Assembly (NCBI GenBank): GCA_965214955.1
Contig: CBDCCU010000007.1
Span: forward strand, 62,001 to 126,000
Length of the DNA: 64,000 nt
Reading direction: 5' to 3'
Origin: Aliikangiella sp965214955
Lineage (GTDB): Bacteria; Pseudomonadota; Gammaproteobacteria; Enterobacterales; Kangiellaceae
The position numbers were made by a program, and so were the translations under genes. This document shows, piece by piece, positions 15,134 through 23,420 of the stretch (its first letter is position 1; each line of letters starts with the position of its first letter). The notes beneath the pieces are model-generated. The model saw only the letters and a program-made list of their open reading frames with translations. It did not search any database and was not told the origin of the DNA.

Positions 15134-15264
15134 TAACAGTGATTCTATCCAGCAAAAACATAAAGCCAACCAGTAAAAAAGTTTGGATTACCTAAATGCT
15201 TCTACTTATCAATAGGTTATTTTAATTTCTATATTCTACCAGAATTGGTTTTATGTTTTTAGTG
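15134..15264 (-). repeat. 131-bp array repeat, copy 5
   Basis: Same sequence as copy 4, in the second unit of the 252-bp duplication, and the last repeat before the array edge. Confidence 0.85.
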
Positions 15265-15310
15265 CAGCATTTTGGCTGTCCCAGCGACCGTTTTGGCTGT
15301 CCCAGCGACC

Positions 15311-15364
15311 AATTACTGAATAACTAAAAACAATTGTTCTCAACTTAATAAAAAGCTTTTATTT
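15311..15364. repeat. Right copy of the 54-bp direct repeat bounding the cassette array
   Basis: Both conserved blocks (21 and 23 bases) match the left copy at 4080-4133 exactly; only the 10-base spacer differs. It overlaps the last codons of rsuA, so the repeat on the left is the displaced downstream flank of the original locus. Confidence 0.8.
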
Positions 15365-16085
15365 CATCTTCAATTAAAAACCGCCATTGAGACTCTTTCA
15401 TATCCTTTAGTTCTAATTTCCCTACTCTTGCTCGATGCAAACTAACGATTTTATTGCCCACGCTGGCAAGCATACGCTTCACTTGATGATAACGACCTTC
15501 AGATAAACGAATTTTTAGTCTTTGCTTATCAAGCTGCTTAATAACACAAGGTTTTGTTAAGCTATTTTCACCTTTTAGTAACACGCCTTTCTCAAGAGCA
15601 ACAATATCAGAGTCATTAATCGGCTCGGCAAGTTCAGCAATATAGTCTTTTGTGCAGTTTTTATTCGGTGAAGTGATTTGGTGAATTAATGTTCCATCGG
15701 TGGTTAATATCACTAATCCTGTTGTATCTTGATCGAGCCTGCCTGCAAAATTAAGTTTTGACGATAAAGGATCATCTAACCAACCCAGCCCATTAACCTC
15801 ATTAAGCTCGCCAGCATAATTAGCTTTTTTGAGTAAGTTTAAAGCCGAAGGATGAACTTCATTAATATTTGAGCAAATATAACCTGCGGGTTTATACAGA
15901 ACTATTGACTGGTTTTGATTAAGTTTAAGCGGCTTATTATCAAAAAGCACTGTTTCATTATTTAACACAAACGCTGTGTTTTTAATGATTTTGTTGTCTA
16001 TAACAACACGCCCTGCTTTAATGGCGGCTTTAGACTGGGTTCGCGTTAACCCAGTAGCATGAGCAATAAACTTAGTAATGCGCAT
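15345..16085 (-). CDS. rsuA: 16S rRNA pseudouridine(516) synthase
   Basis: Converts U516 of 16S rRNA to pseudouridine during 30S assembly. 246 residues: an N-terminal S4 RNA-binding domain (MRITKFIAHATGLTRTQSKA), then the synthase domain with the catalytic Asp in NFAGRLDQDTTGLVILTTDG and the late motif LSEGRYHQVKRMLASVGN. A short insertion around residues 90-110 is unusual but minor. It lies at the end of a minus-strand group moaC-moaD-moaE-rsuA, 12 bases after moaE. RsuA and RluE are close relatives; the S4 domain favours RsuA. Confidence 0.9.
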   Translation of the reverse strand: MRITKFIAHATGLTRTQSKAAIKAGRVVIDNKIIKNTAFVLNNETVLFDNKPLKLNQNQSIVLYKPAGYICSNINEVHPSALNLLKKANYAGELNEVNGLGWLDDPLSSKLNFAGRLDQDTTGLVILTTDGTLIHQITSPNKNCTKDYIAELAEPINDSDIVALEKGVLLKGENSLTKPCVIKQLDKQRLKIRLSEGRYHQVKRMLASVGNKIVSLHRARVGKLELKDMKESQWRFLIEDEIKAFY

Positions 16086-16096
16086 AAACTTAAAAT

Positions 16097-16552
16097 TTAT
16101 TTCCAGCGTGAAGCAGCTTGCTCGTCGCTACATTTAGCCTCTACCCAAAAAGACTTTTCACCATAATGCTCTTTTTTCCAAAAGGTGGCTTTTTGCTTAA
16201 GAAAATCCATAATAAATTGCGCCGCCTCAAAGGCTTCTTTGCGGTGAAGTGAAGTAGTTGCAATAAACACAATGGGTTGCCCAGGTGTTAAATAACCAAC
16301 TCGGTGTGCCACACTAGCTGAATTTAAAGTCCAGCGTTGCCCTGCCTCATCTAAAATTGATTGTAGCTGGCTTTCAGTCATTCCTGGATAATGCTCTAGG
16401 GTCATTCCAGTTAGCCCTTGTTCATTATCAGAAACTCTTACTGCACCAGTAAAAGTGACTACCGCCCCGCTTTCTCCTTGGTTTTGGTGAGCTTTAATTA
16501 AAAGATCGTTTAAGGGCAGATCAGCATCGCAGATTAATATTTCTGACTTCAT
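16097..16552 (-). CDS. moaE: Molybdopterin synthase catalytic subunit MoaE
   Basis: The large subunit of molybdopterin synthase, which transfers sulfur from MoaD to precursor Z. 151 residues, the usual length. Visible motifs are GAVVTFTGAVR near residue 30, LEHYPGMTE, VAHRVGYLTPGQPIVFIATT, HRKEAFEAAQFIMDFLK and the catalytic Lys region KATFWKKE. It follows moaD by 30 bases in the moaCDE group. Confidence 0.96.
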   Translation of the reverse strand: MKSEILICDADLPLNDLLIKAHQNQGESGAVVTFTGAVRVSDNEQGLTGMTLEHYPGMTESQLQSILDEAGQRWTLNSASVAHRVGYLTPGQPIVFIATTSLHRKEAFEAAQFIMDFLKQKATFWKKEHYGEKSFWVEAKCSDEQAASRWK

Positions 16553-16582
16553 AATTAAAATAACCTTAGCTTATTGCTTTAA

Positions 16583-16837
16583 CTACCCACCCGTTACTGG
16601 CGGAAAAAAAGCCACTTCATCGCCCGATTTTAGCTCACTGGATATATCGGCCATTTCCTGATTAATAGAAACCTTTAAAGTACCCGAAGGATTGCCAAAT
16701 AATTCTAGCCATTCTGCACCATTTTGGCTTAAAGTTTCACACAAAATCTCAACCGTTGGGGCATTTTTAAATTCAATCTCAGTTGAACTACAGCCTAAAG
16801 TTTCTTTAAAACTCGCAAAAAATAATACTTTAATCAT
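16583..16837 (-). CDS. moaD: Molybdopterin synthase sulfur carrier subunit MoaD
   Basis: 84-residue ubiquitin-fold protein ending in the Gly-Gly tail (FFPPVTGG) that is adenylated and thiocarboxylated. MIKVLFFASFKETLG opens the fold. It lies between moaC and moaE with short gaps. Confidence 0.95.
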   Translation of the reverse strand: MIKVLFFASFKETLGCSSTEIEFKNAPTVEILCETLSQNGAEWLELFGNPSGTLKVSINQEMADISSELKSGDEVAFFPPVTGG

Positions 16838-16854
16838 AAGTTTAGCCTCCTAAA

Positions 16855-17331
16855 TTAATCCCGCTGCCAAGTGCCAGATTTTCCACCGGTTTTTTCTTCA
16901 AGCTGAACAGGACCAATCACCATTCCTTTATCAACGGCTTTACACATATCATAAATGGTTAGTGCACTGACCGATGCTGCGGTTAATGCTTCCATTTCTA
17001 CGCCTGTTTGCCCCGCTAATTTACAAGTTGCTTTAATATCTATACCGCCTTTATCTAAATTAGGGTTTAATTCTACTTTTACCGAAGTTAGCATTAATGG
17101 ATGACACAAAGGGATAAGATCGGATGTTTTTTTTGCCGCTTGAATGCCAGCAATGCGCGCCGTAGCAAGCACATCGCCTTTTTTATGCTCGCCATTAATA
17201 ATCATATTAAGGGTTTGCTCGGTCATTTTAATAAAGCCGCTTGCTGTCGCTTGCCTTTGAGTCGAAGATTTTTCGGTCACATCGACCATTTGCGCTTCGC
17301 CTTTGTCGTTTAAGTGGGTAAAATGCGTCAT
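16855..17331 (-). CDS. moaC: Cyclic pyranopterin monophosphate synthase MoaC
   Basis: Second enzyme of molybdenum-cofactor synthesis, forming cyclic pyranopterin monophosphate. I start at the ATG at 17331 (MTHFTHLNDKGEAQMVDVTE), giving 158 residues as is typical; an upstream frame extension is not family-like. Motifs: DLIPLCHPLML (conserved Cys-His), CKLAGQTGVEMEALTAASV and DMCKAVDKGM, with the C-terminal Lys-rich loop KTGGKSG. It is divergent from nudJ with only 32 bases between the two starts. Confidence 0.95.
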   Translation of the reverse strand: MTHFTHLNDKGEAQMVDVTEKSSTQRQATASGFIKMTEQTLNMIINGEHKKGDVLATARIAGIQAAKKTSDLIPLCHPLMLTSVKVELNPNLDKGGIDIKATCKLAGQTGVEMEALTAASVSALTIYDMCKAVDKGMVIGPVQLEEKTGGKSGTWQRD

Positions 17332-17363
17332 AATATTTAAATTTATTGAATTTAGGAAGATGT

Positions 17364-17864
17364 ATGGATTCAATCCACGTAACAGTTGCAGCCATTATAA
17401 AGCGAAATGAGCAATTTTTGTTAGTAAAAGAACGTGCAAGTAGCGGTGATATTGTTTTTAATCAGCCTGCTGGGCATGTTGAACTAAACGAATCTTTAAC
17501 CGATGCGGTGATCAGAGAGGTTCAAGAAGAAACAGGACTCAGCTTTACTCCGCAATATCTTGTGGGTACTTATTTGTTAAGTCCTGCCACTAATGGAAAA
17601 ACTTATTTAAGATTTTGTTTTTATGGTGACGTTCCTAGCCATCAAGAGCCAAGTCCGCAAGATAAGGATATTTTAGAAAACTGCTGGTTTAGCCATGCCG
17701 AAATTGCTCAAATGCCCAATAAATCTTTACGTAGTGCTCTAGTGCTCAATTGCTTACATGACTTTATTGCTAACAAAAAAACTTCTCTTAGCTCTCTTGT
17801 TTTTTCTAGTGATGAACTCCATTTAGCTAGTCACTGTAGAGATCACTTATCGAAGCATCATTAA
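17364..17864 (+). CDS. nudJ: Nudix hydrolase NudJ
   Basis: 166 residues from the ATG at 17364. It carries a complete Nudix box, GHVELNESLTDAVIREVQ followed by EETGL, for Mg-dependent hydrolysis of nucleotide phosphates (HMP-PP and nucleoside tri/diphosphates in E. coli NudJ). The gene order nudJ-mnmA-hflD is the same as in E. coli, which supports the name. A ribosome site AGGAAG lies 8 bases upstream. Confidence 0.88.
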   Translation: MDSIHVTVAAIIKRNEQFLLVKERASSGDIVFNQPAGHVELNESLTDAVIREVQEETGLSFTPQYLVGTYLLSPATNGKTYLRFCFYGDVPSHQEPSPQDKDILENCWFSHAEIAQMPNKSLRSALVLNCLHDFIANKKTSLSSLVFSSDELHLASHCRDHLSKHH

Positions 17865-17916
17865 CTGCCTTCACCTTATTGATTTACCACTGATTAATTT
17901 TAAATAGAGAAAACCA

Positions 17917-19029
17917 TTGAATCCAGCATTACAAAAATCACCACAAGACACCAAAGTTGTTATTGGTATGTCTGGCGGTGTTGACTCTTCAGTTGCTGCC
18001 TATCTGCTAAAACAGCAAGGTTATCAAGTAACTGGGGTTTTTATGAAAAACTGGGAAGAAGACGACACCGAAGAATATTGTGCCGCCGCAGAAGATATGG
18101 CCGATGCACAGTCGGTTGCCGATAAACTTGAAATTCCCTTTAAAACTATTAATTTTGCCGCTGAATACTGGGATTATGTATTTGAGTATTTTTTATCCGA
18201 ATACAGTGTGGGTCGTACTCCTAATCCCGATATTATGTGCAATAAAGAAATTAAATTTAAAGCCTTTTTAGACTATGCCAAAATTTTAGGTGCCGACTTT
18301 ATTGCCACAGGTCACTACGCTAGAGTTAACCACAGTGAGCAAGGTAGCCAAATGTTACGCGGTATAGACGGCAATAAAGATCAAACTTATTTTTTATACA
18401 CCTTGCAACAAGAACAATTGAATAATACTTTGTTTCCAGTGGGTGAGCTGGATAAACCTGATGTTCGAAAAATTGCCGAAGAACAAGGCTTTATTACCGC
18501 CAACAAAAAAGATAGCACGGGGATCTGTTTTATTGGCGAGCGTAAATTTAAAGATTTTTTACAAAAATACTTACCTGCCAAACCTGGAAAAATAGAAGAT
18601 TGCCAAGGTAATGAAATTGGCGAACATTCGGGACTTATGTATCATACTTTAGGTCAGCGCAAAGGCATTGGTATTGGCGGCTTAAAAACCAGCAACGACG
18701 AGCCTTGGTATACCCTAGAAAAAGATATGCAACGTAACGTGTTAATTGTGGGGCAAGGTCATGATCACCCAAGATTATTAAGTAAAGGTTTAATTGCAAA
18801 TCAGCTTCACTGGGTAGAGCCAAATAACATTGAAACAACATTTTCATGCACCGCCAAAAGCCGCTACCGCCAGCAAGACTTTGCCTGCACCGTCACAAAA
18901 ATATCTGAAACTGAATGGCAAGTAGACTTTAAAGATAAACAAAGAGCCGTTACCCCAGGACAATCAGTAGTTTTCTACCAAGGTGAAAACTGTTTAGGCG
19001 GCGGTATTATTGACTCAATCATTAAATAA
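17917..19029 (+). CDS. mnmA: tRNA-specific 2-thiouridylase MnmA
   Basis: Forms 2-thiouridine at the wobble position of Lys, Glu and Gln tRNAs, with sulfur from the TusE relay. 370 residues. The N-terminal PP-loop is VVIGMSGGVDSSVAAYLL. The two catalytic Cys lie in PNPDIMCNKEIKF and STGICFIGERKF, and the C-terminal beta-barrel starts near residue 285. The start is TTG at 17917, the only start before the PP-loop that gives the normal N-terminus. Confidence 0.97.
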   Translation: MNPALQKSPQDTKVVIGMSGGVDSSVAAYLLKQQGYQVTGVFMKNWEEDDTEEYCAAAEDMADAQSVADKLEIPFKTINFAAEYWDYVFEYFLSEYSVGRTPNPDIMCNKEIKFKAFLDYAKILGADFIATGHYARVNHSEQGSQMLRGIDGNKDQTYFLYTLQQEQLNNTLFPVGELDKPDVRKIAEEQGFITANKKDSTGICFIGERKFKDFLQKYLPAKPGKIEDCQGNEIGEHSGLMYHTLGQRKGIGIGGLKTSNDEPWYTLEKDMQRNVLIVGQGHDHPRLLSKGLIANQLHWVEPNNIETTFSCTAKSRYRQQDFACTVTKISETEWQVDFKDKQRAVTPGQSVVFYQGENCLGGGIIDSIIK

Positions 19030-19050
19030 TTAAAGTGAAATTCTATAACT

Positions 19051-19704
19051 ATGTTTTTTAAACCCGTTAACTCTGATCAATGTATTGCGCTTGCCGCACT
19101 CGCCCAAGCCATACGTAGCGTGCAAAATTTAGCTTGGAAAGGACAAGCCAATGAGTCAGATCTTCGAGCAGTTGTCGCCAGTTTATTAAAACTTAATGCT
19201 CAATCAGCACCAGCCATATATGAAGGAAGTTTTGAGCTTAATAGTGGCTTTAGGGTTTTAAAACAACAACTAGATCCAACTAATTCAGATAAAGATCCCG
19301 AGTTTGCCAACCTAGCCATTAACCTTATTGCCCTGCAAGCGCAACTTGATAAAGACAAAACTATATACAATAAACTCGGTGAAGAAATTACTAGCTTAAG
19401 TGAAAAACATAGCAATCAAGAATATTTAAGTAATGATGAAGCACTTTCTGATCTTTATAATGACTGCTCTAAGCTGTATCAAAATACGCTTTCAAAAATG
19501 TCACTCAGAATTCAAGTTCGCGGTGAACCAAAGTATTTAAAACAAACCGACATTCAAGACAAAGTAAGAGCCGCCTTATTAGCTGCGGTTAGAGCCATTA
19601 TATTATGGCGACAAAGTGGCGGCAGTCGCCTGCACTTTTTGTTTAAAAAGAATCAAGTTTTAGCCGGGGTAAAATATCTTATTGCTAACCCAGTTAGGGA
19701 ATAA
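19051..19704 (+). CDS. hflD: High-frequency lysogenization protein HflD
   Basis: 217-residue helical protein matching HflD (CIALAALAQAIRSVQNLAWK, IYEGSFELNSGFRVLKQQL, and the C-terminal KVRAALLAAVRAIILWRQSG). In E. coli it is a membrane-associated protein that binds phage lambda CII. It lies 21 bases after mnmA, the conserved position. The usual next gene (purB) is not here; the prp genes follow in the opposite direction. Confidence 0.92.
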   Translation: MFFKPVNSDQCIALAALAQAIRSVQNLAWKGQANESDLRAVVASLLKLNAQSAPAIYEGSFELNSGFRVLKQQLDPTNSDKDPEFANLAINLIALQAQLDKDKTIYNKLGEEITSLSEKHSNQEYLSNDEALSDLYNDCSKLYQNTLSKMSLRIQVRGEPKYLKQTDIQDKVRAALLAAVRAIILWRQSGGSRLHFLFKKNQVLAGVKYLIANPVRE

Positions 19705-19718
19705 CTTTAAAAAAATTT

Positions 19719-19767
19719 ATTTCGCACTGCCCAAGTTGACGCACTGCCCAAGATGACAGTGCGAAAT
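19719..19767. terminator. Hairpin between convergent hflD and prpC
   Basis: An ATTTCGCACTG / CAGTGCGAAAT 11-bp stem encloses a direct repeat of GCACTGCCCAAGNTGA. It sits between converging genes. There is no long U-tract, so terminator activity is only likely. Confidence 0.45.
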
Positions 19768-19783
19768 GGTTTAAAGTTTTAGT

Positions 19784-20929
19784 TTAGCGATCTTGTAGTG
19801 GAACCCAAGCTAAATCTTCTGGGCCAGTATAGTTGGCACTTGGGCGAATAATTTTTCCATCAACACGCTGCTCCATAATGTGTGCTGCCCAACCGGTAAT
19901 TCTTGCCATAACAAAAATAGGGGTAAACATAGAAGTTGGAATGCCCATTTTGTTGTAAGAAACCGCAGAGAACCAATCGAGATTAGGGAACATTTTTTTC
20001 TCATCCCACATCACCGTTTCTAAGCGCTCGGCAATATCATAAAGGTTTAAATCACCTTGCTCGTCAGATAGCTCTTTGGCAACCTTTTTAATCACATCGT
20101 TTCTAGGATCAGACACTGTATAAACAGGATGACCAAATCCAATCACAATTTCTTTTTTGGCAATACGAGCTTTAATGTCAGCTTCGGCTTCATCGGCATT
20201 GGCATAGCGCTTTTGAATATCAAGAGCAACCTCATTAGCGCCACCATGTTTAGGGCCTCTTAACGCACCAATTGCACCACTAACCGCTGAATACATATCT
20301 GAACCCGTACCAGCGATAACACGGCTTGTAAAAGTAGAAGCGTTGAATTCGTGCTCAGCGTACAAAATCAAAGAGGTGTGCATGGCTCTTTCCCATAACT
20401 CGCTTGGTTTTTCACCGTGTAAAAGAGTTAAAAAATGTGCGCCAATTGAGTCATCATCGGTTTCTACATCAATCGCTTTGCCATTATGACTATAGTGATA
20501 CCAATAAAGTAGCATTGAGCCAAAAGAAGCTAATAAGCGATCAGCAATATCTTTAGCATCGGCTGGCGCTTGCTCATCTTTTTCGGGTAATACCGTGCCT
20601 AAAGCAGAACAGCCTGTTCTTAAAACATCCATTGGATGAGCCGCCGCAGGAATGGCTTCTAGCACATCCATCACTGGTGTAGGCAAACCGCGCAGGCTTT
20701 TAAGCTTCTTTTTATAGGCAAGCAATTCAAATTTATTCGGTAGTCTTCCGTGAATTAATAAATGGGCAATTTCTTCAAATTCTGCGGTTTCAGCAAAATC
20801 TAAAATATCATAGCCGCGATAAGCTAGATCGTTGCCGCTACGTCCAACCGTACAAAGTGCGGTATTGCCTGCCGCTACCCCCGAAAGTGCAACCGACTTT
20901 TTCGGTTTTGGTAATACTGATTCGCTCAT
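19784..20929 (-). CDS. prpC: 2-methylcitrate synthase
   Basis: Condenses propionyl-CoA with oxaloacetate in the methylcitrate cycle. 381 residues of citrate-synthase fold. Catalytic His residues lie in MRGPKHGGANEVA-type context (ALRGPKHGGANEVALDIQKR) and GFGHPVYTVSDPRND, and the Asp lies near NLDWFSAVSYNKMGIPTSMF. The N-terminal GRSGNDLAYRGYDILDFAE fits PrpC rather than GltA, and prpB follows upstream in the same operon. Confidence 0.95.
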   Translation of the reverse strand: MSESVLPKPKKSVALSGVAAGNTALCTVGRSGNDLAYRGYDILDFAETAEFEEIAHLLIHGRLPNKFELLAYKKKLKSLRGLPTPVMDVLEAIPAAAHPMDVLRTGCSALGTVLPEKDEQAPADAKDIADRLLASFGSMLLYWYHYSHNGKAIDVETDDDSIGAHFLTLLHGEKPSELWERAMHTSLILYAEHEFNASTFTSRVIAGTGSDMYSAVSGAIGALRGPKHGGANEVALDIQKRYANADEAEADIKARIAKKEIVIGFGHPVYTVSDPRNDVIKKVAKELSDEQGDLNLYDIAERLETVMWDEKKMFPNLDWFSAVSYNKMGIPTSMFTPIFVMARITGWAAHIMEQRVDGKIIRPSANYTGPEDLAWVPLQDR

Positions 20930-20941
20930 TTAAGCTTCTCC

Positions 20942-21838
20942 TTAAGAGTTTTTTTGTTTTTCATCAGCAAATAGCTGGTTAAGCTTTTGCTCATATTCAT
21001 GGTAGTTAAGATAATCATAAAGTTCTTCGCGGGTTTGCATTATGTCAACCACATTGCGCTGATGACCATCGTTAATTAGTGCCTTGTAAAAACTTTCGGC
21101 GCCTTTATTCATCGCCCGATAAGCGCCGCAACAATAAAGCACAATATCAACACCTACTTCGGCAAGTTCTGGGGTTGAAAATAGTGGTGTTGCGCCAAAC
21201 TCAGTAATATTGGCTAAAATAGGCACATCTACCGCTTGTCTAAATTCTGAATACTGAGACAGTTGATTCATAGCCTCTGGAAAAATCATATCGGCACCTG
21301 CTTCAATACAAGCATTGGCTCTATCAATAGCCGATTGCATTCCTTCAACGGCTAATGCATCGGTTCTTGCCATAATAACAAACGATTCATCGGTTCTTGC
21401 ATCAACCGCCGATTTTACTCTATCGACCATTTCTTGTTGGGTAACAATTTCTTTACCCGGTCGATGACCACAACGCTTAGCCGCAACTTGGTCTTCAATA
21501 TGACAGCCTGCCGCGCCAAATTTAGTGAGAGAGCGAATGGTTCTTGCAATATTAAATGCGCCGCCAAAACCTGTGTCGGCATCAACCATTAAAGGCAAGT
21601 CACAAACATCGGTTATTCGTCTTACATCAGTTAGCACATCATCAATGGTTGAAATACCTAAATCGGGCATACCTAATGAGTTTGCCGCCACGCCACCACC
21701 TGATAAATAAATAGCTTGATGACCCGATTGCTTTGCCATATGGGCAGTAAAAGCATTAATTGTTCCCACCAACTGTAGTGGTTTGTTTTGCTCTACGGCT
21801 TGTCTTAATTTAGCGCCGGGAGAAGTTTTACACGTCAT
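20942..21838 (-). CDS. prpB: 2-methylisocitrate lyase
   Basis: Cleaves 2-methylisocitrate to pyruvate and succinate. 298 residues. The family motif AAKRCGHRPGKE contains the active-site Cys, with metal-binding Asp residues in MVDADTGFGGAFN and Glu in CHIEDQ. It lies 12 bases upstream of prpC, in one operon. No prpD, acnD or prpF is visible next to the pair. Confidence 0.96.
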   Translation of the reverse strand: MTCKTSPGAKLRQAVEQNKPLQLVGTINAFTAHMAKQSGHQAIYLSGGGVAANSLGMPDLGISTIDDVLTDVRRITDVCDLPLMVDADTGFGGAFNIARTIRSLTKFGAAGCHIEDQVAAKRCGHRPGKEIVTQQEMVDRVKSAVDARTDESFVIMARTDALAVEGMQSAIDRANACIEAGADMIFPEAMNQLSQYSEFRQAVDVPILANITEFGATPLFSTPELAEVGVDIVLYCCGAYRAMNKGAESFYKALINDGHQRNVVDIMQTREELYDYLNYHEYEQKLNQLFADEKQKNS

Positions 21839-21892
21839 AAATTGCTCTCTTGTTTGAATTTATTAGTTTATGCTTGCTTAATGACCAAATAG

Positions 21893-23420
21893 TTACTGGT
21901 TTTCTTGAATTTTTACTTTCCAAATAGCAGGCCCAGTTTTATGTACTGATTCGCCATTGGTATCAACTGCGACGGTTACTGGCATATCTTTTACTTCAAA
22001 CTCATAAATGGCTTCCATTCCTAGTTCTTCAAAGGCCACAACGCGCGACTCTTTAATGGCTTTAGACACTAAATAAGCTGCTCCACCAACCGCCATTAAG
22101 TAAACCGATTTATTCTTTTTAATTGCCGACAACGCCACTTCGCCGCGTTCGGCTTTGCCAATCATACCCATTAAGCCCATACCACCTTCGGCTTTACCAT
22201 CGAGCATCATTGATGAATATTTATCCATACGAGTGGAGGTAGTAGGACCTGCTGGACCCACAACTTCATCACCAACCGGATCAACTGGGCCAACGTAGTA
22301 AATAAAACGATTTTCAAAATCAACACCATCAGGCAAACCTTTACCCGAGGTAATAAGATCGCTAATTTTTTTATGAGCGGCATCGCGCCCTGTTAAAATT
22401 TTGCCTGATAACAATAAGGTATCACCTGGCTGCCAAGTTTCGATATCGGCTTGAGTAATATTGTTGAGATTAACCGACTTAATATTATCGCTTTTTTCTT
22501 GAGTAATTTCTGGCCAATCACTTAAGCTTGGGGCTTCAATAAATTTAGGCCCTGAACCATCAAGGGTAAAGTGGGCATGTCTGGTTGCCGCACAATTAGG
22601 GATCATCGCAACAGGCAAAGAAGCGGCATGAGTTGGGCAGTCTTTAATTTTAATATCTAAAACCGTGGTTAAGCCGCCTAAACCTTGAGCACCAATACCT
22701 AACTCATTAACTTTATCAAAAAGAGTTTCCCGCAGTTTTTCAACCGGTGTTTCTGCGCCCTTTTCTTTTAGCTCATGCATATCAATGGGATCCATGAGTG
22801 ATTCTTTAGCCATTACCATGGCTTTTTCGGCTGTGCCGCCAATGCCTAGTCCTAACATTCCTGGTGGACACCAACCTGCCCCCATGGTTGGTACGGTTTT
22901 TAGCACCCAATCAACAATTGAATCATTAGGATTTAACATAGCAAACTTAGATTTATTCTCAGAGCCACCACCTTTAGCCGCAACCAAAACTTCAACTTTA
23001 TCACCTTCGACCATTTCTACATGCACAACCGCAGGTGTATTGTCTTTAGTGTTCATGCGAGGTCCCATTGGATTTTTAACAATAGAGGCACGAAGCGGAT
23101 TATCAGCATTTTGATAGGCACGCCTTACCCCTTCATCAACCAGCTCTTGCACAGTTAAATCGCTTTCCCACTGAACCTGCATGCCAATTTTAACAAAAGC
23201 CGTTACTATGCCCGTATCTTGGCAAATTGGGGCGTTTACCTTCAGCGCACATACGAGAATTAATTAGCATTTGCGCCATGGCATCTTTAGCGGCTGGGTT
23301 TTGTTCTTTTTGATAGGCGCTATAAAGTGAATCGATAAAATCTTTGGGATGGTAGTATGAAATATATTGCAGAGCGCTTTCAACGCTATCGATAAAATCT
23401 TGCTGTTTTATCAAGGTCAT
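21893..23420 (-). pseudogene. fumA: Class I fumarate hydratase, split by a +1 frameshift
   Basis: Class I (iron-sulfur) fumarase, fumarate to malate. The first 76 codons end out of frame after MCAEGKRP. Removing one base from the two-T pair at 23227-23228 restores ICQDTG and joins the long frame that begins in GMQVQWESD, giving ~508 residues, the normal length for the short class I type. The restored Cys is an Fe-S ligand. Other motifs are AAKGGGSENKSKFAMLNP, MIPNCAATRHAHF, GRDAAHKK and VGPAGPTTSTRMDKY. All other conserved parts are intact, so sequencing error is a real possibility. It lies upstream of prpB on the same strand. Confidence 0.85.

Larger units (their letters stand above)
14789..15292. 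repeat. 252-bp tandem duplication
   Basis: The segment starting CCTCAACAGGTGAGTAGTC occurs at 14789 and again at 15041, with a period of 252 bases and no difference that I can see. The unit holds the signal-peptide region of the 14304 gene, one 131-bp repeat and TGGCTGTCCCAGCGACC. A third partial copy (TTGGCTGTCCCAGCGACC, 15293-15310) ends at the 54-bp boundary repeat. The perfect match means the duplication is recent. Confidence 0.9.
4134..15310 (-). mobile_element. Chromosomal integron cassette array without integrase (CALIN-like)
   Basis: About 19 short cassettes are read on the minus strand. Most are single genes of 70-200 codons whose stop codon lies in or next to an attC-like site. On the plus strand each site runs from a TAACGC-type box to a (C)TTGTTATA-type box, the same layout as Vibrio VCR sites (TATAACAA...GCGTTA on the cassette strand). 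No tyrosine integrase gene is present in the block or at its 5' edge (the 15.3 kb side, where intI would be expected). A 54-bp direct repeat bounds the block. The cassette reading is strong; the missing integrase is a direct observation limited to this window. Confidence 0.85.

Noticed and set aside
14970..15161. Separate 63-residue gene identical at its start to the 14304 gene
   Set aside because: It is the truncated copy produced by the 252-bp tandem duplication and reads into repeat DNA.
4134..15310. Prophage or conjugative island
   Set aside because: No phage structural, integrase, relaxase or replication genes; attC-like sites explain the layout.
19719..19767. MITE or attC site between hflD and prpC
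   Set aside because: It is a single short hairpin with an internal direct repeat, lacking the ends of either element.
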